Positions 14,097 through 20,463 of a stretch of 46,131 bases of DNA are shown in pieces (the first letter of the stretch is position 1; each line of letters opens with the position of its first letter). Both the position numbers and the translations under genes were made by a program. This DNA comes from a virus. The notes beneath the pieces were generated by a model, which worked only from the letters and a program-made list of their open reading frames with translations, did no database searches and was not told the origin of the DNA. Location of the stretch: positions 1 to 46,131 of IMG/VR virus record IMGVR_UViG_3300037882_000817; one strand, given 5' to 3'.

Positions 14097-14335
14097 GATT
14101 GCACCTCCAATGGCAACGATCTCTGCTTATTCCGTTTCTCGCGCTTGCAGTCGCACATCGGAACAACACCGGATCGGATGTCCTGCGTATCTACTTTGTT
14201 GATGTCGAGGCCGTATTTCTGCGCGTCCCGCACAAGTTCGCGAACCTCTCGTTTTGTTTGTTCGCATTCGACCACAAGAATGCGCCAGCCGCCGCAATCG
14301 GGGTGAATGGCTACCCACGTTTTTGATCCGTCCAT
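14093..14335 (-). CDS. Hypothetical protein
   Basis: This 80-residue protein is taken from ATG 14335, which overlaps the upstream TGA (TGATG). It begins KTWVAIHPDCGGWRILVV, a beta hairpin, then an amphipathic helix and a basic tail with CDC. The longer frame to 14437 would run inside the upstream gene. Confidence 0.55.
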   Translation of the reverse strand: MDGSKTWVAIHPDCGGWRILVVECEQTKREVRELVRDAQKYGLDINKVDTQDIRSGVVPMCDCKREKRNKQRSLPLEVQS

Positions 14336-14805
14336 CACGGCTTCACCTCCACGCGGCGGGCGCATAACTGTACGGTGCCGTTTAGGTTCGCGACGTTCTC
14401 TGGTAATACCTCGCACCAGTCTAGACCGGGAAGCCATACCCAGTCGCCTACCTTGGCCGTCCGCTCATGCTCCTCCGCCACGTACTCATACCGCACAGGC
14501 GGCGCGAGCTTGCGGACTTTTACGCGGACGTGAAGTGCCGGGTCCAGCCAGATGCAATGGTCTGGATTACCAACGCCGGTTATCAACTCAGGTAGCAACT
14601 CGCACCCCTCCGGCGTGATCGCGGCCACGATCTCGGCGGCGCGGATGAGGTCGGAGATGGTGTAGAATCTGGCGGCGGACAACCATCCTTGTCGGCCTTC
14701 TTCTGTTGTGATTACCCTTCGTTCTGGGTAGGCTCCTGTATAATATGTGACCAGCAGCGGCTCATTCAGCGGCGCTTCTGCCATCGGGCGTGGTTTCCAA
14801 TGCAT
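14335..14805 (-). CDS. Hypothetical DUF551-like protein
   Basis: This 156-residue protein starts after AAGGAGAG with good spacing. The opening HWKPRPMAEAPLNEPLLVTYY follows the DUF551 pattern (W-x-PM-x-x-AP). The middle binds no motif I know, and the end carries GDWVWLPGLDWCEVLPENV. It stands directly after the SSB gene. Confidence 0.6.
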   Translation of the reverse strand: MHWKPRPMAEAPLNEPLLVTYYTGAYPERRVITTEEGRQGWLSAARFYTISDLIRAAEIVAAITPEGCELLPELITGVGNPDHCIWLDPALHVRVKVRKLAPPVRYEYVAEEHERTAKVGDWVWLPGLDWCEVLPENVANLNGTVQLCARRVEVKP

Positions 14806-14814
14806 AATCTCTCC

Positions 14815-15216
14815 TTAAAACGGCACATCGTCATCTGACACTTCAAACGCGCTCTGCGCTGCTGGCGGAGCTGATCCGTCGTCGACGCGCTCGGCCTTTT
14901 TCGTGTACCACGCTGGCCCGCAAATTCGAGCGGTGATCACGTCCTTGGTTCGCTTCTCGCCGGTCTTTTTGTCGTCCCAGCTTTCCTGCTCGATGTAGCC
15001 GACAACGATGACGCAGAGGCCCTTCTTTAGCTCGGCAATGGCCAGTTCTGGCGCGTTCCACCATTTGACATTGTGCCAGCAGGTCTTCGGTTTTTCCTTC
15101 GTGCCGATGGACGTTGCGACGGAAAAAGTCGTCACGCTATGTCCGCTCTGGATAAACTTGGTTTCAGCATCGCGGCCCAAATGACCGCAGATCGTGATGC
15201 TGTTGTGGTTAGGCAT
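14815..15216 (-). CDS. ssb: Single-stranded DNA-binding protein
   Basis: This 133-residue SSB coats single-stranded DNA during replication and recombination. The OB fold is visible from ITICGHLGRDAETKFIQSG to VIVVGYIEQESW, and the acidic tail ends DDDVPF, the tip that binds partner proteins in bacterial SSBs. Start 15216 overlaps the ERF gene stop (ATGCCTAA) and is preferred to the longer frame. It is next to the annealing protein, its expected partner. Confidence 0.93.
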   Translation of the reverse strand: MPNHNSITICGHLGRDAETKFIQSGHSVTTFSVATSIGTKEKPKTCWHNVKWWNAPELAIAELKKGLCVIVVGYIEQESWDDKKTGEKRTKDVITARICGPAWYTKKAERVDDGSAPPAAQSAFEVSDDDVPF

Positions 15217-15823
15217 TGGCAGTTCCTTGAATTTCGGCAATGATGTTTTCGTAGTCGCGTGCCTTGATTGCCTTGGAGCTTTCGTATCCGGCCTTGCCGA
15301 TGATCTCTTTGACGCGATCAGTTGGACAGTTCGCCGCGCGAGCTACGGCGAATATACGTTTCTGCTGAGGCTCTGTAATTATCGACTCTGGGTCCTGTTT
15401 GGACTGCGCTTTCGCTTGCGGCTCTTGGCGCGTCGACTTCGAGTCCTTCTCCGGGTCGTCGCCAGTCGGGATCAAAAACAGCGTCGTGAGTACGTATTTG
15501 ATCGCGCCCGTGACGGCCTTGAATGTGCCTTTATCGAGCGTATCGCCACCGCTCGCCATCTGCTCCATAACAAGCTCCTCGCCGCTCTCCAGATCACGGA
15601 GCGCGAATGTGCATTTGAGCGTCGTAATGAAGCTTTTCTTGTCGCCTGTCGGCAGCTGGAAGTGAATGAACTCTTGACGCAACGGAATCAGTACTAGCCC
15701 GAGTTCGGTGAATAGCGGGTGAAACGTCTCCTTGATTGCCGCTTCACTCGCGTACTTGTAACCGCCCTGCTGGTTGTGCTTGTCCTTCTCGATGCGGTTG
15801 ATTGCGCGGTGAAGTTCGAGCAA
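15209..15823 (-). CDS. erf: ERF-family single-strand annealing protein
   Basis: This 204-residue protein matches the ERF superfamily: NQQGGYKYASEAAIKETFHPLFTELGL-type N-terminus, then SFITTLKCTFALRDLESGEEL and the GAIKYVLTTLFLIPTGDD segment. It anneals complementary single strands and drives phage recombination. A linker and a short C-terminal domain follow. The start is TTG 15823 with GAGGA upstream; no ATG is available in frame nearby. The SSB gene overlaps its end and a nuclease lies just upstream, which forms an annealing/exonuclease set. Confidence 0.88.
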   Translation of the reverse strand: MLELHRAINRIEKDKHNQQGGYKYASEAAIKETFHPLFTELGLVLIPLRQEFIHFQLPTGDKKSFITTLKCTFALRDLESGEELVMEQMASGGDTLDKGTFKAVTGAIKYVLTTLFLIPTGDDPEKDSKSTRQEPQAKAQSKQDPESIITEPQQKRIFAVARAANCPTDRVKEIIGKAGYESSKAIKARDYENIIAEIQGTANA

Positions 15824-15831
15824 CTTGGCGT

Positions 15832-16470
15832 TCAGTCCTCGCGGATTCGCTTGTACCAGTAGAGTTTCAGCGCAGCCAGGAACACTTGCAGATCCTCGTT
15901 GATCGTCTCCGGCCTGAAGTGGTAGTCCCTATACTTTTTTCGCTTCAGTTCCGGTCGCAGGTGAAGCATTATTCGATTCGGCCATTCTTCGGTCTCCAGT
16001 GGCCGCGCGTAAGCGGCTAGTTGTAGTTGATGCCAAGGCTTCAGTCCGACTGAGCCAGTTTTGATATCGATGACGGTCGGCTCATCGCCGATGTAGCCCA
16101 CAAGGTCAATGGTCCCTGCGTAGCGGTTCGGACGCTCGTAAAACCGCAGTTCCGATGCCACCGCTACAAATCCGGTATCCGCTACGAACTCGCGCCACGC
16201 GGACACGTACGACGCCGTTTCTTCGTCCAGCGAATCATCGTCGAGTTCGCCCCGGCTATCGAGTTCGATTGCACGGTGAACGATAGTCCCGCGCTCGGCA
16301 GCGGCTTCCATTACGGCCTCTGAAATCTCAAACCCGCTAGCGGTTGCGCTCGATTGCCCGATGCCAGCTAGTTCGATGATTTGCGTCACGCTCGGAACGA
16401 TCCGCCCATCGACTCGATAGACGTGCTCTTCTTCGTCGAAGTCCGGAACGATGATATGCGACAGGTCCAT
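15832..16470 (-). CDS. PD-(D/E)XK nuclease, RecB/Cas4-like
   Basis: This 212-residue protein has the motifs of a RecB-like nuclease: RGTIVH (60-65), GTIDLVG (119-125), DIKTG (135-139) and the QLQLAAY box (148-154). Stand-alone phage members act as 5'-3' or single-strand exonucleases that feed an annealing protein, here the adjacent ERF. No iron-sulphur cysteines are visible, so it is not a full Cas4. It starts in a TAATG overlap. Confidence 0.85.
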   Translation of the reverse strand: MDLSHIIVPDFDEEEHVYRVDGRIVPSVTQIIELAGIGQSSATASGFEISEAVMEAAAERGTIVHRAIELDSRGELDDDSLDEETASYVSAWREFVADTGFVAVASELRFYERPNRYAGTIDLVGYIGDEPTVIDIKTGSVGLKPWHQLQLAAYARPLETEEWPNRIMLHLRPELKRKKYRDYHFRPETINEDLQVFLAALKLYWYKRIRED

Positions 16471-16724
16471 TACGGATGCCTCGCGATCTCAAAAGTTACG
16501 GTTGGGATGATCGGCTCGTTGTTCGCATACGTGCCGTAGTCGTCAAAGTTGAAGTGGTCGGAAAACTTCTCACCACCGCGCCACGCTTCCAGTGCTTCGA
16601 TAGCCTCAGCGGGCGTCAGTGAGATCTGCAAGCTTGGCGGCTCAACGCTCACTTCCTCAGCGAAGCCGTCGCCATAGGCGTGTCGGTCGGTGTGGATGTG
16701 GAGCGGTGTTTCGGTGGTGGTCAT
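16470..16724 (-). CDS. Hypothetical protein
   Basis: This 84-residue acidic protein has LTPAEAIEALEAW, a short helix, and an otherwise beta-rich sequence. It sits between the ParB-like and nuclease genes with overlaps on both sides. No family is recognised. Confidence 0.6.
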   Translation of the reverse strand: MTTTETPLHIHTDRHAYGDGFAEEVSVEPPSLQISLTPAEAIEALEAWRGGEKFSDHFNFDDYGTYANNEPIIPTVTFEIARHP

Positions 16725-17488
16725 GACTCGCGCCCCGTAATCCGCAGCAACATCGCCTGGCAGAATCGGTCGATGACTTCGAGTTCGCTTCGGTTACACT
16801 CAAACCACTCCGGCGCTTTCCCCTCGCGGACAATGAACTGCATAGCTTCCTTTGTAGCGCCAAAATTCATGCGCTCCGGCGGCGGCTTCACGTCCTTTGT
16901 CTTTGTCTTGCCAGACTTGACCGCCTTCTTTTGTTCCTTTGCAGCGAGCTTCGAAATTGCCAGCGCGGCGGTGACTTTCATCTGCCCGCTCGCTAATCTC
17001 TCCTTCGCTTCTGGAGCGAGCGAAAGCAGCGATAGCCGATCATTCACCCACTTCACCGGCTCTCCGTACTCCTCTGCGATTTCGGCGACGGTCTTGCCCA
17101 TCTGCTCTAGCTTGCGGATGTTATGCGCATCGTCAAGCGCTGTCGTTGGATTCCGCTTACGGTTCTCGTGGATGTTGGCGATCAACCCCTCGTCCTCGTT
17201 GCAACGCACCGGAATACATCGAATGCGCATCCTCTCTTCCGGCCGGCGCGTCTCGTTGATTTCGCAGATAGCGCGCCAACGGGAGAATCCATATACCAGC
17301 GTCGGAGTACCGCCGTCGTTGCGGATGCCGACGGCCTGAAGCTGGCCTAACTTGCGGATACTGGCGACGATGCCACTGATATCCGGCAGGTCGTGCCGCC
17401 CGTTCATCTCCGGCGCGATCTCGATAGCTTCCGGCGCAAACAGATACTCGCTCCCGCGCTTATGCTCTGGCTTGAAATCGATGGCCAT
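16721..17488 (-). CDS. ParB/Spo0J-like protein
   Basis: This 255-residue protein has a ParB N-terminal domain: SIRKLGQLQAVGIR, then YGFSRWRAI where classical ParB has GERRWRA, and NIHENRKRNPTTALDDA for the ENLQR box. The KTVAEIAEEYGEPVKWVNDRLSLL helix-turn-helix follows. There is no ParA nearby, so plasmid-type partition is unlikely. Phage ParB-like proteins may act as CTP-switch regulators, DNA organisers or nucleases. It heads the recombination gene block. Confidence 0.8.
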   Translation of the reverse strand: MAIDFKPEHKRGSEYLFAPEAIEIAPEMNGRHDLPDISGIVASIRKLGQLQAVGIRNDGGTPTLVYGFSRWRAICEINETRRPEERMRIRCIPVRCNEDEGLIANIHENRKRNPTTALDDAHNIRKLEQMGKTVAEIAEEYGEPVKWVNDRLSLLSLAPEAKERLASGQMKVTAALAISKLAAKEQKKAVKSGKTKTKDVKPPPERMNFGATKEAMQFIVREGKAPEWFECNRSELEVIDRFCQAMLLRITGRES

Positions 17489-17490
17489 GG

Positions 17491-17733
17491 TTATGCCTTC
17501 GGTGCCGGGCCGGGTGTTGTGTTCTTCGCTGCGCGGAGGGCTTGGAGGCGCGCAGCTTCTTCAGCCTCGACGGCTTCGCGGATAGCGGCGGCAGCATCGC
17601 GGACGTCGCGCGGCTTAGCGATGGCGCTTAAGGCTTCCGCTGTGTCCACGATGTCTTGTGCGGTCAGTCTCTTAACCAGATCACTGATCAGTTCGGAGTT
17701 TTGCTGGGGGGTGTGTTCAATGTTCTTCGGCAT
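17491..17733 (-). CDS. Hypothetical protein, first gene of the long leftward operon
   Basis: This 80-residue helical protein starts at ATG 17733 after AAGGA. Its sequence (AIREAVEAEEAARLQALRAAK) is coiled and alanine-rich. A strong hairpin/T-run terminator lies immediately upstream, so expression of this gene and the operon behind it must depend on read-through or on a promoter I cannot place. Confidence 0.65.
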   Translation of the reverse strand: MPKNIEHTPQQNSELISDLVKRLTAQDIVDTAEALSAIAKPRDVRDAAAAIREAVEAEEAARLQALRAAKNTTPGPAPKA

Positions 17734-17745
17734 GTGTTCCTTTGA

Positions 17746-17785
17746 ATAAAAACCCAGCCGCCATGACGGGCGACGGCTGGGGTGA
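17746..17785 (-). terminator. Rho-independent terminator at the head of the early operon
   Basis: Read leftward, CCCAGCCG and CGGCTGGG form an 8-bp stem with a loop of about 14 bases, followed by TTTTTATT. The T-run ends only a few bases before the ribosome-binding site of the gene at 17491-17733. It ends the small membrane-protein operon and may act as an attenuator or antitermination target for the long operon. Confidence 0.75.
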
Positions 17786-18055
17786 GGTGATTGGCAGTCC
17801 GCCTTCGTGGTGGACATTTCGGGACAAGGATGGCGTTTCCCGCGCCCATCCTCCTTGTTTGGATTTAGCCCCGGCGAAACAGGCGATCTGGCAGCGTCTC
17901 AACCCGTGAACTCGCCACCCTCGTCACCCGCTTCGCCGGAGGCCCCTGCTCTTCATCAGAGGCATCCAGCTATCAGCAATTCAACAAGGTTCGTATTGGT
18001 CATCGCCCGGATGACTTCGGTGGGGTCTGCGCTTCCCTGGAAGGCGGCCCGTGAA
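17786..18055 (-). other. Non-coding gap with tiny frames and an imperfect hairpin
   Basis: I see no convincing gene in this 270-bp stretch. A chain of very short overlapping frames of 15-20 codons continues the ATGA pattern from 18056. An imperfect inverted repeat (ACAAGGA and TCCTTGT flanks, about 17824-17858) could fold in RNA. A 34-codon frame without a normal start, rich in charged residues, may be a gene remnant. Confidence 0.4.
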
Positions 18056-18259
18056 TCATTGCGCTAGCCCGTGCGCGATCAGCCAGGCGCTCAACAACAG
18101 CCCCAGCCCGATGATCACGTTCGGCCACCACCGAACTCGGTAATCATGGATCTCCCAGCCGTCGCCGAAAAACTCCATAGAGAAACTGAGCAGCAGAGTC
18201 CCGATGGCGATCGACGCGATCACGTACGCCATCAGGCCAATCAGCTTCCAGTCGGTCAT
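18056..18259 (-). CDS. Two-helix membrane protein
   Basis: This 67-residue protein has two hydrophobic helices (residues 5-27 and about 47-65) separated by a charged loop (EFFGDGWEIHDYRVRWWP). It starts after GGAGGG and overlaps the previous microprotein gene by 4 bases. It could be holin-like or a superinfection-exclusion factor. Confidence 0.65.
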   Translation of the reverse strand: MTDWKLIGLMAYVIASIAIGTLLLSFSMEFFGDGWEIHDYRVRWWPNVIIGLGLLLSAWLIAHGLAQ

Positions 18260-18360
18260 CGCGCCCTCCACGGATAGCAAAGTAGGAGTACCGCGCCGCC
18301 CAGTAGAACCCCGAACCCAATTCCTACTACAATAGCTCCCGCGATCTCAGTACATGTCAT
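18256..18360 (-). CDS. 34-residue membrane microprotein
   Basis: This tiny protein starts at ATG 18360 after GGAGGAG and ends in an ATGA overlap with the next gene. Residues 5-29 are one glycine-rich hydrophobic helix (GAIVVGIGFGVLLGGAVLLL), and the tail is basic (YPWRAR). The strong ribosome-binding site and double overlap support it. Confidence 0.6.
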   Translation of the reverse strand: MTCTEIAGAIVVGIGFGVLLGGAVLLLCYPWRAR

Positions 18361-18521
18361 CGTCGCTCCTCCTCAAGAATATCTTCCGCTTTCGGCCCCT
18401 TTGCCCCGCGCGCCAGAGCGTCGAGCATAATCAGGTTCGCCCAGTGGTATTGCGCATTGACTTCGCCGTGTACGATTGCGGCGATCAGGTGATTGGCCAT
18501 TGATATGGCTTCGCGGTTCAT
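18357..18521 (-). CDS. Small soluble hypothetical protein
   Basis: This 54-residue protein starts at ATG 18521 in an ATGA overlap with the 27-residue membrane gene. It is helical with a charged C-terminus (KGPKAEDILEEERR). The longer frame from 18689 runs against the upstream genes and is not used. Confidence 0.6.
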   Translation of the reverse strand: MNREAISMANHLIAAIVHGEVNAQYHWANLIMLDALARGAKGPKAEDILEEERR

Positions 18522-18601
18522 CGCGACACCGCCAGTAATCCAAGGGTTATGATTGACGCAAGCGCCAGGATAGCCAAAATCGCCTCCACTTTGAAACTCA
18601 T
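18518..18601 (-). CDS. 27-residue membrane microprotein
   Basis: The sequence is one membrane helix (VEAILAILALASIITLGLLA) with a basic end. It starts after GGAGGG and is held by ATGA overlaps on both sides, which is why I accept so short a gene. Confidence 0.55.
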   Translation of the reverse strand: MSFKVEAILAILALASIITLGLLAVSR

Positions 18602-18777
18602 CGCGCCCTCCGTGCTGGCAACTTCGCGACCACGGCGCTTTCGACGAAACCTTTGATCGTCTCGCCCGGATGCCGCAGCGCAATCTCAACGCGCACCCGC
18701 TGAAGCAGATCGGCGTCGATTCGCACCGGGGAAACCCGCGCGTGTTTGGTATCTTTCGCTACTTTGCTACTGTTCAC
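18598..18777 (-). CDS. Ribbon-helix-helix-like DNA-binding protein
   Basis: This 59-residue protein starts at GTG 18777. After a basic arm, VSPVRIDADLLQRVRVEI (14-31) fits the strand-helix of CopG/MetJ-type ribbon-helix-helix proteins, with a second helix ETIKGFVESAVVAKL. It is probably a dimeric repressor or activator and would be the phage's most likely small regulator. The predicted promoter ends only about eight bases before the GTG and no Shine-Dalgarno is present, so the mRNA may be leaderless. Confidence 0.65.
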   Translation of the reverse strand: MNSSKVAKDTKHARVSPVRIDADLLQRVRVEIALRHPGETIKGFVESAVVAKLPARRAR

Positions 18778-18784
18778 GAATTCA

Positions 18785-18813
18785 AGATTAAACCATGTCG
18801 AAACCGATTACAA
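18785..18813 (-). promoter_or_regulatory. Candidate promoter of the RHH operon
   Basis: On the minus strand TTGTAA (813-808 of this 18-kb block) is followed after 17 bp by TAATCT (18790-18785), the same -10 and spacing as the rightward early promoter at 668. Transcription would start at or next to the GTG of the RHH gene. Confidence 0.45.
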
Positions 18814-18853
18814 GAACTTTGTTCAACTTTTTTTCGGACCCTGAAAACCGAAA

Positions 18854-18882
18854 CCGCCCAGGCTAGGGGAAGCGCTGGGCGG
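18854..18882 (-). terminator. Terminator-like hairpin in leader
   Basis: CCGCCCAG (18854-18861) and CTGGGCGG (18875-18882) form a perfect 8-bp stem. Read leftward it is followed by TTTCGGTTTTC, an interrupted T-run. It lies between a leftward promoter and the RHH operon and may attenuate transcription. Confidence 0.5.
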
Positions 18883-19269
18883 GCTTAGTTCGGTGACGGC
18901 GGATGAAGCGCGCGTCGGTATCGTTGACACCAGTTCTATTTTTACGTACTTGCGCTCAGTCCGTCAAGTGCGTTACTCTGCGATTGTCCGTTGGGCGGGA
19001 TGAAGCCGCTGGCGACGGATGGCCGCAAGGCCCGCCGCTACCAGGGGAACCAATCACAGCGGCAACATCAGGACTTAATCCGGAGGATGGATTGGCGGCG
19101 CATCGTGGCGTCGTAAGCAGCCGGAAACTGGGGAAGTGCGATACGACTCCAGGCTCGCGAAGCAACCGGGTTACCTCAACCGATCAAGCTTTAGAGCGGT
19201 CCAGAGCCAGGAAGTTCTGACTCTGCCCGCTCGCCCCGTTTCCTAACCGATCAACGGGGCGGCAAGACG
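18883..19269. other. Intergenic control region
   Basis: This stretch of almost 390 bp between two terminators holds divergent promoter-like elements at 18924-18967 and a 9-bp perfect inverted repeat (CGCCCCGTT and AACGGGGCG, 19232-19261). A rightward 105-codon frame crosses it but looks non-coding. It could encode a small RNA. Confidence 0.4.
18939..18967 (-). promoter_or_regulatory. Leftward promoter, with an opposing element
   Basis: On the minus strand TTGACG (18967-18962) is followed after 17 bp by TAAAAA (18944-18939). On the plus strand a perfect TTGACA (18924-18929) overlaps it, with a weaker TACTTG 17 bp on. The pair could be a divergent, mutually interfering switch upstream of the RHH gene. 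Confidence 0.45.
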
Positions 19270-19297
19270 AAAAAAGCCCCCAGCGTGAGCCAGGGGC
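19270..19297 (-). terminator. Strong rho-independent terminator of the late operon
   Basis: Read leftward, GCCCCTGG and a GGGGGC partner form a GC-rich stem around CTCACGC and are followed at once by six T residues. It lies just after the last late gene and should stop late transcription before the early control region. Confidence 0.85.
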
Positions 19298-19336
19298 GAG
19301 GAGAGGTTCAGAAAAGAGGTCTACGGGATCAGTATA

Positions 19337-19582
19337 TCAAAATCGCCAACTGCTCATCGTCCAGCAGCGCGGAGGAAAGTCGTGCGGGCGGCGGCGAGCA
19401 TCGAGCCATAGCCGCTCCCAATCAGAGCGGAGAGTGTCGCGCTCGCGGGCGAGGCGGGCTACGACGCACTCGCAACAACGTCCACGCGAAACTCTACCAG
19501 CGCCGAAACAGCGCCTACACGATCCCGCGCCTAGCGCGAGGTGGTGATAATGCGGTGGGATGTCACTGTACTGTGATCTCAT
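19337..19582 (-). CDS. Possible small zinc-finger protein at end of late operon
   Basis: This 81-residue frame overlaps the end of the 138-residue gene by 20 bases. It carries CRRCFGAGRVSRGRCCEC, which resembles half of a DnaJ-type zinc repeat, and an arginine-rich helix. The ribosome-binding site is weak and the C-terminus is low in quality, so it may or may not be expressed. Confidence 0.45.
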   Translation of the reverse strand: MRSQYSDIPPHYHHLALGAGSCRRCFGAGRVSRGRCCECVVARLARERDTLRSDWERLWLDARRRPHDFPPRCWTMSSWRF

Positions 19583-19979
19583 CGGCCACTACGATATCAT
19601 CGGCGGCCCATGGTGTCTTTGGTGTCGCGCGGCCAGCGGAGAGCGTGTAGTCAATCCCAGCGGTCATCAGTAGGCCGTTGCGGAAGATGACGCCGATGTC
19701 GCTCAACGGGTACGATCCGTCAGCCGCCGCCATAACCTGCGCGCGGACCCGCGCGATGCGCAGCGCAGGCGCTGGCGTTGGAGCAACGTCAATCACCCAG
19801 CCGCTCGCCGTCATCGTGACCGTGAAGCCAGGCCCGAGCGTGACAGCCTGGAATCCCTTACCTGACGTATATGCGAGTAGAACCGGCTTTGGCGCGTCTG
19901 GCGGCGCTGCGCGTAGTTGGTCGGGCTTGATGGAGGTTTGCGCGTAGAGCGTAGCCGTGGCGATCAGCAAGAGCCTCAT
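19563..19979 (-). CDS. Secreted-looking late protein with Sec signal
   Basis: This 138-residue protein begins MRLLLIATATLYAQ, a short Sec signal with a probable cleavage before or after the glutamine. The mature part is beta-rich, with GFTVTMTASGWVIDV and VIFRNGLLMTAGIDYTL segments like receptor-binding or carbohydrate-binding modules, and it contains no cysteine. It overlaps the 159-residue gene by ATGA. It is part of the late adhesin block. Confidence 0.65.
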   Translation of the reverse strand: MRLLLIATATLYAQTSIKPDQLRAAPPDAPKPVLLAYTSGKGFQAVTLGPGFTVTMTASGWVIDVAPTPAPALRIARVRAQVMAAADGSYPLSDIGVIFRNGLLMTAGIDYTLSAGRATPKTPWAADDIVVADEITVQ

Positions 19980-20455
19980 TGCACCGCCGCCTCTGTCTCG
20001 GCGTTGGCCTGTGTCACGGCGGCATTGATCGCCGCTTGGCGTTGCTGGCGCACGACGGCGCGCATGGCGTCGACGATGATGGCCTTCCCGAGCGCGTTGA
20101 AGGTCTTGTACTTGAGTTCTGATACTTGCGCGTCAGTTGCGTGAATCGCTGGCGTCGTCCCGTTCGCGCCGCGAGTGACTGTGAGGACGTTGCCGGACTT
20201 CGCCGTTACTTGCAGGTGCTCGCTGTCGATGACAATGGCGGCGGCGGGGCCGATGCCCTGCGCGTTTTCGACCGTGAGCGTCACGGCTACAGCGCTGATT
20301 CCAGTTGTGAGTTTTGACGACACGCCGGTCGTCTGCCCCGCCATCCACGCGGTGAGCGCGGCGGTACCGTTTGCGTCCAGCGTCACGGCTGGCGCGTTGA
20401 CCGTCGCCTGAGAATAAGCAGCGATTGACGCCGCGACAATGATGAGTGTTTTCAT
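19976..20455 (-). CDS. Secreted-looking late protein with Sec signal
   Basis: This 159-residue protein starts at ATG 20455 after AAGGAG. It begins MKTLIIVAASIAAYSQ, a typical short signal. The mature part has LTTGISAVAVTLTVENAQGIG and VIDSEHLQVTAKSGNVLTVTRG, a fold common in small phage fibre-accessory domains, and a helical C-terminus. It has no cysteine. It directly follows the large fibre gene. Confidence 0.65.
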   Translation of the reverse strand: MKTLIIVAASIAAYSQATVNAPAVTLDANGTAALTAWMAGQTTGVSSKLTTGISAVAVTLTVENAQGIGPAAAIVIDSEHLQVTAKSGNVLTVTRGANGTTPAIHATDAQVSELKYKTFNALGKAIIVDAMRAVVRQQRQAAINAAVTQANAETEAAVQ

Positions 20456-20463
20456 ATTTCTCC

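Noticed and set aside
15832-16470. Cas4 identity for the PD-(D/E)XK nuclease
   Set aside because: The four iron-sulphur cysteines of Cas4 are missing and the neighbours are ERF and SSB, so a recombination exonuclease is the better reading.
18903-19220. 105-codon rightward frame in the intergenic region
   Set aside because: The rightward TTGACA lies nearby, but the protein has no folded pattern, no ribosome-binding site and low-quality composition; a non-coding role fits better.
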